Notes under the pieces: model-generated | What the model was told of the DNA's origin: nothing | Database searches by the model: none | The model's input: the letters and a program-made list of their open reading frames with translations, nothing else | Translations under genes and position numbers: made by a program | Origin: Nonomuraea pusilla | GTDB lineage: Bacteria > Actinomycetota > Actinomycetes > Streptosporangiales > Streptosporangiaceae | Direction of reading: 5' to 3' | Assembly: GCF_900109355.1 (NCBI RefSeq) | Contig: NZ_FOBF01000006.1 | Coordinates: 186,001-250,000, forward strand | DNA length: 64,000 nt | Shown: in pieces, positions 47,292 through 56,285 of the stretch | How the letters are laid out: every line of letters begins with the position of its first letter | Numbering within the stretch: the stretch's first letter is position 1

Positions 47292-48496
47292 CCGTTCGAC
47301 TCCTGACCAACATCGGCCGCCTCTGGACGGGCAACGAGGTCCTCAGCAACGCGGCCATCCTCGTTCACAACGACCGCATCGCGTGGGTCGGCCGTGCCCC
47401 CGACCTGCCGCAGAGCGTGCCCGGCGTCGTCGACGACATCGTCGACGTCGACCACGTCGAGAACCTCGGCGGCGCGCTCGTCACGCCCGGTCTCATCGAC
47501 GCCCACACCCACCCGGTCTACGCCGGCAACCGCTACGCGGAGCTCGCCATCCGCACCGGCGGGTCCAGCGCCGCGTCCATCACCGCGGCGGGCGGCGGCG
47601 TCGGCTCCACCGTCACCGTGACGCGCGGCACCGACCCCTGGACGCTCTGCAACGGCGTCCGCGAGCGCCTGCGTGGCTGGCTGCTCAGCGGCACCACCAC
47701 GGTCGAGGCCAAGACCGGCTACCACCTCACGCGCGACGGCGAGCTGGCCGACGTGCGGCTCCTGCGCGAGCTGGAGAAGGAGCCGATGATGCCGCGGGTG
47801 CACGTCACCTTCCTCGCGGCGCACGTCGTGCCTCCCGAGTACTTCGGTCGCCAGCGCGAGTACGTCGAGGCCGTGGGCGCCTGGTGCGCCGACGCGGCCG
47901 CGGCCGGCGCCGACAGCGTCGACGTCTACTGCGACGAGGGCCACTTCACCACCGAGGAGGCGCGCTGGGTGCTCGCCTCCGGCCGCAACGTCGGGCTGCT
48001 CCCGCGCATCCACGCCGGCCTGTTCAGCCGCCGCGGCGCCGTGCAACTCGCCGCCGAGCTGGGCTGCGCGTCCGCCGACGGCCTGCACCACATGTCCGAC
48101 GAGGACATCGCGATCATGTCGCGCTACGGCGTGCCCGCGGTGGTCAGCCCTGCCACCGCGCTCCAGCGCGGCCACCTCCCGCCGGTCCGGCAGATGATCA
48201 AGCATGGCGTGCAGATCGCGCTGGGCAGCGACCACAACCCCGGCTTCTGCGGCATCACGTCCATGTCGCTCGTCATCGCCATGGCGGTGGCCGCGTTCGG
48301 CATGAGCGTCAACGACGCGCTGCGGGCCGCCACGCTCGGCGGCGCCACCGTCCTCGGGGCGCCCGACCGCGGCGTCCTCGCTCCGGGCCGCCTCGCCGAC
48401 ATCGTCCAGTGGGACGCCGACCACGAGGGCGCGTTCGCCTGGTCGTTCGGGTTGAAGCCGCGGCGCGTGTGGCGGGGTGGCACTCCCGTTCAGTAG
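47288..48496 (+). CDS. hutI: Imidazolonepropionase
   Basis: Third enzyme of histidine breakdown, opening 4-imidazolone-5-propionate to formiminoglutamate. 402 aa from GTG at 47288. Amidohydrolase fold: zinc motif LIDAHTHPVYAGNRYAEL, SGTTTVEAKTGYHL, TFLAAHVVPPEY, VDVYCDEGHFT, catalytic LGSDHNPGFCGITSM. No other hut gene is in the window, so the rest of the pathway must be elsewhere or the enzyme acts alone. Confidence 0.94.
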   Translation: MTVRLLTNIGRLWTGNEVLSNAAILVHNDRIAWVGRAPDLPQSVPGVVDDIVDVDHVENLGGALVTPGLIDAHTHPVYAGNRYAELAIRTGGSSAASITAAGGGVGSTVTVTRGTDPWTLCNGVRERLRGWLLSGTTTVEAKTGYHLTRDGELADVRLLRELEKEPMMPRVHVTFLAAHVVPPEYFGRQREYVEAVGAWCADAAAAGADSVDVYCDEGHFTTEEARWVLASGRNVGLLPRIHAGLFSRRGAVQLAAELGCASADGLHHMSDEDIAIMSRYGVPAVVSPATALQRGHLPPVRQMIKHGVQIALGSDHNPGFCGITSMSLVIAMAVAAFGMSVNDALRAATLGGATVLGAPDRGVLAPGRLADIVQWDADHEGAFAWSFGLKPRRVWRGGTPVQ

Positions 48497-48509
48497 CTAG
48501 TCTCGTGGT

Positions 48510-49607
48510 ATGCCGCCCTCCGTCCGCGTCGTCACGGATTCAACCGCTTACCTGACTGATGTGCCGGATGTCCCGGTGGTGTCCGTACAGGTGATCTCGC
48601 GTGGCGTGGCGTACGACGAGGGCGACTTCACCGGCGACCTGGCCACGGCCACCACCTCGCGGCCCTCGCCGTCGCGCTTCCTGAGCTGCTACGAGGCGCT
48701 CGCCGCCGAAGGGGCGAGCGGCATCGTGTCCGTCCACCTGTCGGCCGACCTCTCCGGCACGGTCGAGTCGGCGCGGCTCGCCGCCAGGGACGCGCCCGTG
48801 CCCGTCGAGGTCGTCGACAGCCGGACCATCGGGGCGGGCGTCGGGCACGCCGTCCTCGCCGCCGTCCAGGCCGCCGCCGGGGGCGCCACGCTCGCGGAAG
48901 CCGCCGAGGCCGCCCGCCGCCAGGCCGCCGCCACCAGGACGTTCTTCTACGTCGACACCCTCGACTACCTGCGCCGCAGCGGTCGCATCGGCACGGCCGC
49001 GTCCCTCTTCGGCTCCGCCCTCATGATCAAACCCCTCCTCCACATCGCAGACGGCCGCATCGCCCTGCTGGAGAAGGTCAGGACATCGGGCCGCGCCCTC
49101 GCCCGCCTGGAGGACCTCGCGGTCGAGGCCGCGGGAGAGGAACCGGTGGAGGCCGTCGTGCAGCACCTGGGCGCCCCAGAACGCGCCCACACCCTGGCCG
49201 TCCATCTCACCGAACGCTTACGGCTACTCCCGCCGGACACGGCGGGAACGCCCCGGGCGGGGGAGACCGCGGCAGCCACGGCCCAGTCCGGTGAGGCCCC
49301 GGCCAGCCCGCCCCCCGCGAGAAAGACCCGGAGGACGCCCAAGGGCACTGCCTTGGAGAGAACGGCCCATCCCGGGGAGGCGGCGAAGGGCGCGGACTCG
49401 GGCCAACCCGGCGAGCCAGCAGCGGGCCCAAGCCAGGTCGGGGATGCCGCGGTGGACACGGGCCAACCTGGGGAGGCCGCGGTGGACACGGGCCGACCTG
49501 GAGAGGCCGCGGGCGGCGAGTGCCGCGTGGTCGAGGTCGGCGCGGTCATCGGCGCCCATGTCGGCCCCGGCGTCGTCGCCATCACTCTCACCCCGCGCAC
49601 CCCCTGA
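48510..49607 (+). CDS. DegV-family fatty-acid-binding protein with internal repeat insert
   Basis: DegV/FakB-like proteins bind fatty acids. Residues 1-240 are normal: VRVVTDSTAYLTDVP, VSVHLSADLSGTVESAR, VEVVDSRTIGAGVGHAVLAA, YVDTLDYLRRSGRIGTAASLFGSALMIKPLLHIADGRI. The last strand block (CRVVEVGAVIGAHVGPGVVAITL) is at residues 338-360. Between them sit about 95 low-complexity residues (241-336), Pro/Gly/Ala/Thr-rich with repeats such as DTGQPGEAAV/DTGRPGEAA. Typical DegV is about 280 aa; this one is 365. It precedes comEA as in other actinobacteria. Confidence 0.9.
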   Translation: MPPSVRVVTDSTAYLTDVPDVPVVSVQVISRGVAYDEGDFTGDLATATTSRPSPSRFLSCYEALAAEGASGIVSVHLSADLSGTVESARLAARDAPVPVEVVDSRTIGAGVGHAVLAAVQAAAGGATLAEAAEAARRQAAATRTFFYVDTLDYLRRSGRIGTAASLFGSALMIKPLLHIADGRIALLEKVRTSGRALARLEDLAVEAAGEEPVEAVVQHLGAPERAHTLAVHLTERLRLLPPDTAGTPRAGETAAATAQSGEAPASPPPARKTRRTPKGTALERTAHPGEAAKGADSGQPGEPAAGPSQVGDAAVDTGQPGEAAVDTGRPGEAAGGECRVVEVGAVIGAHVGPGVVAITLTPRTP

Positions 49608-49793
49608 CCGCACCCTGGCCGCATGAGCCCCGGGGCGGGGCCATCAATCGGGCTCGCCAGCGCCACATGCCCGGCCGTCGATCCGCCCGGGCCGTACGCC
49701 CGGCCGTCGATTTCCCCAGGGCCTTGATGGAGTTATCCACAGAACGCCGCTCGGCCGATTGCCGCCCCGCGCCGGACGTCTACCTTCTCCGCC

Positions 49794-51806
49794 GTGCGCA
49801 CCCAAGAACCGGAGGCGGAGCGGACGATCGCCGCGACCCGCCTGCGAGCCATCACCGTCCGCGACCGTGGCCTCGCCACCCGCACCAACGACGCTCACGA
49901 CCTCACGCTGCCCTGGGAGACGCCTGGCTCCGGCCGCCGCAGAGAACCTCGCCCCATCGCCCACCTCCAGGACACACCACCAAAGGGCACACCCCAGCCA
50001 GTCGAGCAGCCAGGTGCAGACGGGGAGCCCAGCGCACACGGGATCAGTGGCGACGCCCCGCTGGAGAGCACGCACGCCTGGGTCGACGAAGCGGCAGACG
50101 AGGGAGCCCTGAGGCCGAGGCGCGCACCCGGCGTACGCACCTTCCAAGAAGCCACAGAGGCAGAGCTGTCGGAGCCGGACGCCCTTCTTAGGGAGTCGTC
50201 CCAGACGGTCGCCGCACACCAAGGGGCGGCCTCCTGGCTCTCGGGGTTCCCGGCTGGAGGGATGCCACAGCGAGGCACCGGGCGGACTGCGGAGGAAGCC
50301 AGCGCGCACCCAGGCACGGGGACGGGGCTGGCACACCGCGACGCAGGGAGTGTGACGGCGCGCAGAGTCACAGCAAACGGGACGGCACACGGAGTCGCAG
50401 GGACAGGGGCGGCACGCCCAGACACAGAGAAAGGGACCGCCCACGGAGACGCATGGACAGGGACTCTGCACACCGGGAGCGCTCATCAGGAGACGGCACA
50501 GGCGGGCAGCGCACGTGGAGACGGCAGGACGGCTGCCCAGGCATGGGGCGAAGAGCGCGGGGCTCCGCGCGATGGCGCGTCGCTCTGGGAGCACGTCCCG
50601 GGCGGCGCGAGCCGCAGCCCGGCGCCGATGCCGCCGACCTTCCAGGCCTTCCGGGCCGCCGTGTCAGCACAGCCTTCCACCCCACACCGCCACCGCCGGG
50701 CTCTCAAACGCTGGGCCCCCAAGGGCTGGGATCCCGAACGCGAGGGCCCCGAACGGGGGGCTCTCAGGCGCCGAGGTCCCCGACTCCGGGATGGACGCCC
50801 GGATCGGAGGCGCTTGGATCGCGGACATCGGGATGGTGGATGGCTGGGAGACAAACATCGGGATGGTGGATGGCTGGGGGACGGACGCCGGGACGGTGGA
50901 TGGCTGGGGGACGGACGTCGGGACGGTGGATGGCTGGGGGACGGACGACTGAGGGGCGGGCGCCCGGAAGGTGGACGGCTGGATCCAGATCGGCCGAATC
51001 TCGGGCGTACGGATGTCGATCATCCGGGTCCAAGGCGGCCGGGTCAGGGGCGTGCGGATCTCGGGCGGCCGGGGCTGGAGCGTGTTGATCTCCGATATCC
51101 GGATTCCGGAGATCAAGATCTGGGACGTCTGGGTCTGAGGCGGCTCGACCTGGCGCGGCTGAACCCGGCGCGTCTGGATCCAGGGCGTCGTGGGCTGCTG
51201 GTCCTGGTCGGGTTGGCGGTCGTCGCGGCCGCCGTCGCGGGGTTCTTCCTGCTGCGGTCGCAGCCGTCCCCCGAGCCGCTACCGCCTCCCGCCCCGGCCT
51301 CGCCGCCTCCGCCGGCTCTCGTCGGGACGTCCCCTCTGCCGGCGGGGACGTCCTCTCAACCGGCTGGGACGTCCCCTCTGTCATCGTCCACCTCGGCGAA
51401 GGTGACGGTCCACGTCACGGGCAAGGTCCGCAAACCCGGCGTCTACCTGCTGCCGTCAGGTGCCCGAGTCGCCGAGGCGGTCGCGGCCGCGGGCGGCGTG
51501 AAGCAGGGGGTGTCCACCGGCGGGCTCAACCTGGCCCGCCGGCTCGTGGACGGCGAGCAGATCGTGGTGGGCGCGCCCGCGACGTCCATGGCGCCCGCCG
51601 CCGACCCGGCTTCCATGATCATCGATCTGAACACCGCGACCCCCGACCAGCTGGAAGAGCTGCCCGGCGTGGGGGAGGTCCTGGCGTCCCGCATCGTCGA
51701 GTTCCGTACCACCCACGGAGGTTTCAGCAGCGTCGACCAGCTCCAGCAGGTCACCGGCATTGGTCCGCGCAGGTATGCGGAGCTGAAACCGAAGGTCCGC
51801 GTCTGA
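49794..51806 (+). CDS. comEA: ComEA-type DNA-binding competence protein with long repetitive N-terminus
   Basis: 670 aa against about 200-350 usually. Folded parts are at the end: a membrane helix (RGLLVLVGLAVVAAAVAGFFLL near residue 470), a Pro/Ser linker, an SLBB domain (KVTVHVTGKVRKPGVYLLPSGARVAEAVAAAGGV), and a C-terminal helix-hairpin-helix pair (IIDLNTATPDQLEELPGVGEVLASRIVEFR, LQQVTGIGPRRYAELKPKV). The first 460 residues are low complexity, including four RDGGWLGDGR-type units and later LGRPGLERVDLRYP-like 5-residue steps. The frame is open from GTG 49794; a shorter protein from an internal start is possible. Confidence 0.88.
   Translation: MRTQEPEAERTIAATRLRAITVRDRGLATRTNDAHDLTLPWETPGSGRRREPRPIAHLQDTPPKGTPQPVEQPGADGEPSAHGISGDAPLESTHAWVDEAADEGALRPRRAPGVRTFQEATEAELSEPDALLRESSQTVAAHQGAASWLSGFPAGGMPQRGTGRTAEEASAHPGTGTGLAHRDAGSVTARRVTANGTAHGVAGTGAARPDTEKGTAHGDAWTGTLHTGSAHQETAQAGSARGDGRTAAQAWGEERGAPRDGASLWEHVPGGASRSPAPMPPTFQAFRAAVSAQPSTPHRHRRALKRWAPKGWDPEREGPERGALRRRGPRLRDGRPDRRRLDRGHRDGGWLGDKHRDGGWLGDGRRDGGWLGDGRRDGGWLGDGRLRGGRPEGGRLDPDRPNLGRTDVDHPGPRRPGQGRADLGRPGLERVDLRYPDSGDQDLGRLGLRRLDLARLNPARLDPGRRGLLVLVGLAVVAAAVAGFFLLRSQPSPEPLPPPAPASPPPPALVGTSPLPAGTSSQPAGTSPLSSSTSAKVTVHVTGKVRKPGVYLLPSGARVAEAVAAAGGVKQGVSTGGLNLARRLVDGEQIVVGAPATSMAPAADPASMIIDLNTATPDQLEELPGVGEVLASRIVEFRTTHGGFSSVDQLQQVTGIGPRRYAELKPKVRV
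50830..50949 (+). repeat. 30-bp tandem array inside comEA
   Basis: Four 30-bp units (start points 50830, 50860, 50890, 50920) based on GGATGGTGGATGGCTGGGGG plus ACGGACGCCG, coding RDGGWLGDGR. The last two units differ at only a few bases, pointing to recent duplication. There are no spacers, so it is not CRISPR. Confidence 0.9.
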
Positions 51807-51807
51807 C

Positions 51808-54537
51808 ATGCACCACCAATCGGAACCACCCGACGACGGCGACAGGCGTCCCTTCTGGCCGCTCGTGCTGCCCGCACTCGCCGCCTGGGCCACCACCCTG
51901 GCGCTGCTGTCCTGCCCGTCGATCGTCAGCGCGGCGGTGGCGGTCTGCGCCGTCCTCTCGGCCGCAGCCCTGGCCTGGCGAACGAGAAGCGAGCCGACCA
52001 GAGCGCGAGGCACCCAGGCTGACGACCCAGATCGCCTCGACCGCCTGGCAACTGGAGCGAGCGGCCGGCGCGGCCAACTGAAAGACGAAGGCGAATGGCC
52101 GCGCTACACAGGAGGCCGCGACGCAGGGCGCCACGACTGCGGAGAGAGCCACGATGAGGGGCAGCGCGAGTGGGCAGGAGGCCGCGACGCAGGGCACCAC
52201 GACTGCGGAGAGAACCCCGGTGAGGGGCAGCGCGAGTGCGCAGGAGGCCGCGACGCAAGGCATCACGAATGCGCGGGATGCTGCGAGGAAGGGCGGCCTG
52301 GCTGTGCGGGAGTTGGGGGAATGGGTGAGTGCGACTGTCGGGGAGGGGGAAGAGCGTGGCGGGTGGTCGGGGTGGCGGTGCTGGTCTGCGTGGCGGCGGC
52401 GTCGGCCTCTGTGGCGTTTCGCGTCCAGGCCGTGACCACCGGCCCTGTCGCCGACCTCGCCGCCAGGAGCGCCACCGTCAGCGCGAGTGTCGTCCTGACC
52501 GACGATCCCAAGCTCCTGCCTCGCCGGGCGGGCCGTTTCGCCCGGGACCGGATCGTCGTCCCCGCCACCCTCGTCACGATCCGGACCCGTGACGCGCGCC
52601 TGGCGGTCGACGTGCCTGTCACCGTGTTCGCCACCGGGCGGGAGTGGACGGCGCTCCTCCCGAGCCAGCGCCTCGACGTCACGGCCCGGCTGGCGCGGCC
52701 GACTCCCGGCGACCTGACGGCGGCCGTCCTCCTGGTCCGGGGGCCGCCACAGGTGCTGACGCCTCCGTCCTCACTGCAGACGGCGGCGGGCGCCGTGCGG
52801 GCGGGCCTGCGCGAGGCCGCCGGCACTCTTCCGCCGGAGCAGGCCGGTCTCCTGCCCGGACTTGTGGTGGGCGACGTGTCGCGCATGGACCAGCATGTCG
52901 CCGCCGACCTGAAGGAAGCCGGGCTCAGCCACTTGACGGCGGTCAGCGGGGCCAACCTGGCGATCGTGGCGGGGGCGGCGCTCGCGCTGTCGCGGGTGCT
53001 CGGTCTCTCCCTGCCGCTGCGGGCGTCCTTCGCGGCGATCGCGATGGTGGCGTTCGCAGTGGTCGCGCGGCCGTCCCCGAGCGTGCTGCGTGCCCTGCTC
53101 ATGGGGCTGGTGGCCGCCGTGGCCCTCGGCACCGGACGCACGAAGGACGGCGTCGCCGCGCTGTCAGCCACGGTGCTGCTTCTGGTGTTGTTCGCTCCGG
53201 AGTTGGCCCGTTCGTACGGGTTCGCCCTCTCGGTGGCCGCCACCGCCGGCATCCTGCTGCTGGCCCCACGCTGGCGCGACGCGCTGTGTGGAGCGTCCGG
53301 GCGGGTCAGGCTGCCTCGGTGGGCGGCCGAGGCGATGGCTGTGCCCGCCGCGGCGCAGGCCGCGGTGACGCCCGTGCTGGTGCTGATGTCCGGCCAGGTG
53401 AGCCTGGTCGCCGTGCCCGCGAACCTGCTTGTCGCGCCCGCGGTGGCGCCCGCGACGCTGCTGGGGTTCGGGGCGGCGCTGGTCGCGCCCTTCTGGCCGG
53501 AGGCCGCGCGTCTCCTCGTGATCCCCGCTGGGCACGCGGTCCAGTGGATCATCACCGTCGCGGGCTGGGCGGCGGCGGTGCCGTACGCGACCGTGCCGTG
53601 GCCGGGCGGGCTCGGCGGGCTGGCTCTGCTGGCCGCGGTGGTGGCCATGGCCGTGCCGGTCCTGCGGCGTCCCGCCGGGCGGGCTGCGGTGGCGGTGATG
53701 GCAGGGGCCGCGCTGGTCGTGGCGCTGGCGGTCAGGCCGCTCGCCGGACCCTGGCCGCCGAGCGGGTGGCTGATGGTGATGTGCGACGTCGGCCAGGGAG
53801 ACGGCCTGGTGCTGGCGGCCGGTCCAGGGCGTGGGGTGATCGTCGACACCGGCCCCGATCCGGTGGTCATGGACCGCTGCCTGCGCAGGCTCGGCGTGAG
53901 CGACGTGCCGCTGGTGATCCTCACCCACCCGCACGCCGACCACGTCGACGGCTTGTCCGGCGTGCTCAGAGGGCGGAGGGTCGGCGCCGTGCTCGTCACT
54001 CCGGAGCGCACCGCGCCGGACGCCGAGTCCCGCCTGTCCACCACCCTGGCCCGCCAGCGGATCCCGGAGTGGACGGCGCCGCCCGGCACCCGGTGGCGGT
54101 TCGGGCCGTCGGAGGTGACCGTCATCGCCCCCGAACCTGCCCACGAGGAGGTGAACGGGCAGGGCGAAGGCAGTGTGAGCAACAACGCGAGCGTGGTCGT
54201 CCACGTGCGGTGGCGGGCTGGTTCGGCGCTGCTCACCGGCGACATCGAAACGGAGGTCCAGGAGGAACTGGTCCGGCAGGAGGCCGTCAGGGCGGACGTC
54301 CTGAAGATCCCGCACCACGGTTCGCCTCGCCAGTCGCCGGACTTCCTGTCGTCGGTGGGGGCGAGGGCGGCCCTGGTCAGCGTCGGCGCGGGCAACGACT
54401 ACGGCCATCCGGCCGATTCGACGCTCGCCCTCATGCGCCGCCTCGGCGCCCGTGTCTACCGTACGGACCAGTCGGGCGACATCGCCGTCGTCGACCAGGA
54501 AGGCACCCTGGCCGTGCTGACCCGCCGCCCCCCATGA
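51808..54537 (+). CDS. comEC: ComEC/Rec2 DNA uptake protein with Cys/His-rich insert
   Basis: 909-aa inner-membrane channel for single-stranded DNA in transformation. Two helices at residues 15-58, then a hydrophilic Arg/Gly/Cys/His-rich stretch (65-185), then a helix (WRVVGVAVLVCVAAASASVAF) and the DUF4131 beta domain. The competence domain has LLPGLVVGDVSRMDQHVAADLKEAGLSHLTAVSGANLAI and many helices. The C-terminal metallo-beta-lactamase domain starts CDVGQGDGLVLA and has LTHPHADHVDG, LLTGDIE and KIPHHGS. ATG one bp after the comEA stop. The insert has three 22-residue repeats with Cys and His. Confidence 0.92.
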   Translation: MHHQSEPPDDGDRRPFWPLVLPALAAWATTLALLSCPSIVSAAVAVCAVLSAAALAWRTRSEPTRARGTQADDPDRLDRLATGASGRRGQLKDEGEWPRYTGGRDAGRHDCGESHDEGQREWAGGRDAGHHDCGENPGEGQRECAGGRDARHHECAGCCEEGRPGCAGVGGMGECDCRGGGRAWRVVGVAVLVCVAAASASVAFRVQAVTTGPVADLAARSATVSASVVLTDDPKLLPRRAGRFARDRIVVPATLVTIRTRDARLAVDVPVTVFATGREWTALLPSQRLDVTARLARPTPGDLTAAVLLVRGPPQVLTPPSSLQTAAGAVRAGLREAAGTLPPEQAGLLPGLVVGDVSRMDQHVAADLKEAGLSHLTAVSGANLAIVAGAALALSRVLGLSLPLRASFAAIAMVAFAVVARPSPSVLRALLMGLVAAVALGTGRTKDGVAALSATVLLLVLFAPELARSYGFALSVAATAGILLLAPRWRDALCGASGRVRLPRWAAEAMAVPAAAQAAVTPVLVLMSGQVSLVAVPANLLVAPAVAPATLLGFGAALVAPFWPEAARLLVIPAGHAVQWIITVAGWAAAVPYATVPWPGGLGGLALLAAVVAMAVPVLRRPAGRAAVAVMAGAALVVALAVRPLAGPWPPSGWLMVMCDVGQGDGLVLAAGPGRGVIVDTGPDPVVMDRCLRRLGVSDVPLVILTHPHADHVDGLSGVLRGRRVGAVLVTPERTAPDAESRLSTTLARQRIPEWTAPPGTRWRFGPSEVTVIAPEPAHEEVNGQGEGSVSNNASVVVHVRWRAGSALLTGDIETEVQEELVRQEAVRADVLKIPHHGSPRQSPDFLSSVGARAALVSVGAGNDYGHPADSTLALMRRLGARVYRTDQSGDIAVVDQEGTLAVLTRRPP
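52111..52308 (+). repeat. 66-bp tandem repeat inside comEC
   Basis: Three 66-bp units starting at 52111, 52177 and 52243, in frame, each coding 22 residues of the form GGRDAGHHDCGENPGEGQ + RECA. The first two units are close; the third is diverged (GGRDARHHECAGCCEEGR + PGCA). Each carries at least one HHxC-like or HxC group. Confidence 0.9.
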
Positions 54538-55301
54538 GCCGCGGCTGATGACTGCTTTCGCCCGGCCGGACTGCCCTGTTTGTGGTGATTCCTCAGCCAG
54601 GGCGCGATGCCCGAGCGCGGGCGCACGAGTGCGGTGATGTTGCCGGTCAAGGCACACGGGTCCGGTGATGTTGCCGGTCAAGGCACACGGGTCCGGTGAT
54701 GTTCCGGGTCGGGGTGCACGGTGCGGTGATGTTCTGGGTCAGGGGTGCACGGCGCGGTGATCTTTCTGGTCAGGGCGCGGTGTGGTGATGTTCCCGTCAG
54801 GGCGACATGCCGGGGTGTTCTCAGTCAGGGCGTGATGCCGGAGGTGGGCGGCATTCCGGTTATCGGCGTCATGTATCGGTCACAGCCCTGCACGGCGCCG
54901 CATCGAGCCCACGGTGTGCTCCGCCCCGCTGCCGCATCCCGCCGCCGGGCCTACTTCGCCCTGGTGCCCGTACGAGGCCGCTGGCTTGTTCGCCCTGGTG
55001 TCTGTACGAGGCTGCTGGCTTGTTCGTCCTGGAGCCCGCACGGGGCTTGCTCCGCTCTGCTGCGGTATCCCGCCGCCGGGCTGGTGCGCTGGTCTCGCCT
55101 CCGGCTGCTGCGTTGCTTGCCCTGGTGTCGTCTCCGGCTGCGGGCCTGCTCGGTCATGGTGTCGTCTTCCGCTGCTGGCTTGCTGGGTCCTGATACGGCA
55201 TCCGGCCGTCGGGCTGCTTCTTCCTGGCGGTGCATCCTGGGGCTCAGGGCGTTGTGGCTGGGGTCGGGCGATCGGTTTCCGGGTTGGGTGTGGGGCATGG
55301 C
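54538..55301. repeat. Intergenic repeat field between comEC and holA
   Basis: A 764-bp gap without a credible gene. Part 1 (54632-54850): about seven units of 28-32 bp built on GGTGATGTTGCCGGTCAAGG plus CACACGGGTCC; the first two are nearly identical and later ones diverge. Part 2 (about 54930-55215): degenerate units of about 34 bp around GCTGGCTTGTTCGCCCTGGT and CGCCGCCGGGCT. Open frames here simply follow the repeats and have no similarity. Confidence 0.7.
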
Positions 55302-56285
55302 ATGCTGCTCGACATGGCGGCAAGCGATCCAGCACCTGTGACCCTGGTTCTCGGCGACGAGGAGTTGCTGGCCGAGCGCGTGGTCAGCGGCGTCGTCGCG
55401 GCGGCCCGGGCCGCCGATCCGGGGACGGAGGTGCACGACCTGGTCGGCGGCAAGGTCGGCACTGGGGAGTTGACGCAACTCACCTCGCCGTCGCTGTTCG
55501 GCGACCGGTCCGTGGTCGTGATCAGGTCGGCGCAGGACCTGTCCAAGGAGGTCATCGCCGAGCTCGTCGCCTACACCAAGCAGCCGTCGGACGACACGGT
55601 GCTCGTCCTGACGCATCCGGGCGGGGTGAAGGGCAAGGCACTGGTCGACGGGGTGAAGAAGGCCGGGGCGGCCGTCGTGACGGTCAACAAAGTCACCAAG
55701 CCCGCCGAGCGGCTCGACTTCATCAAGCAGGAGATCAAGCGGGCCGGACGGAACATCTCGGCCGACGCCGCGCAGGCCCTGCTCGACGCCGTGGGCAACG
55801 ACCTGCGGGAACTGGCGGCGGTGTGCAACCAGCTCGTGTTCGACACTCAGGACAAGACGATCAGCCTTGAGGCCGTCGCCCGGTACCACAAGGGGCGGGC
55901 GGAGGTCACCGGGTTCACGGTGGCCGACGCGGCGATCGAGGGGCGGCTCGCGGAGGCGCTGGAGCAGCTCCGGTGGGCGCTCGGCACGGGAGTGGCGCCG
56001 GTGTTGCTGGTCAGTGCGCTGGCGGGCGGGTTGAGGTCGCTGGCGAAAGTGGGTGGCGCGCCCCGGAATCTGCGGGGCGGTCAGCTGGCGAGCCACCTCG
56101 GCATGCCGCCGTGGAAGATCGACCGGGTGAAGCGGCAGCTCAACGGTTGGGGGCCGGAGGGGTTGTCGCGGGCGATGCAGGCTGTGGCCGACGCCGACGA
56201 ACAGGTCAAGGGCGGCGGCGCCGACCCGGGTTACGCGCTGGAGCACGCCGTACAGGTCATCGTGGCGAGCCGAACCGGCCGGTAG
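55302..56285 (+). CDS. holA: DNA polymerase III subunit delta
   Basis: Clamp-loader delta subunit that opens the sliding clamp. 327 aa from ATG 55302 (or 323 from ATG 55314). N-terminal region PVTLVLGDEELLAERVVSGVVAAARAAD, then SPSLFGDRSVVVIRSAQDLSKEVIAELVAY, LTHPGGVKGKALVD, and the C-terminal helical collar with NDLRELAAVCNQLVFD, EALEQLRWALGTGVAPVLLVSALAGGLRSLAKV and MPPWKIDRVKRQLNGW. The comEC-holA order is standard. Confidence 0.95.
   Translation: MLLDMAASDPAPVTLVLGDEELLAERVVSGVVAAARAADPGTEVHDLVGGKVGTGELTQLTSPSLFGDRSVVVIRSAQDLSKEVIAELVAYTKQPSDDTVLVLTHPGGVKGKALVDGVKKAGAAVVTVNKVTKPAERLDFIKQEIKRAGRNISADAAQALLDAVGNDLRELAAVCNQLVFDTQDKTISLEAVARYHKGRAEVTGFTVADAAIEGRLAEALEQLRWALGTGVAPVLLVSALAGGLRSLAKVGGAPRNLRGGQLASHLGMPPWKIDRVKRQLNGWGPEGLSRAMQAVADADEQVKGGGADPGYALEHAVQVIVASRTGR

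Noticed and set aside
50830-50949. CRISPR-like regular repeats in comEA
   Set aside because: Units are contiguous with no unique spacers, are in frame, and no cas genes are present.
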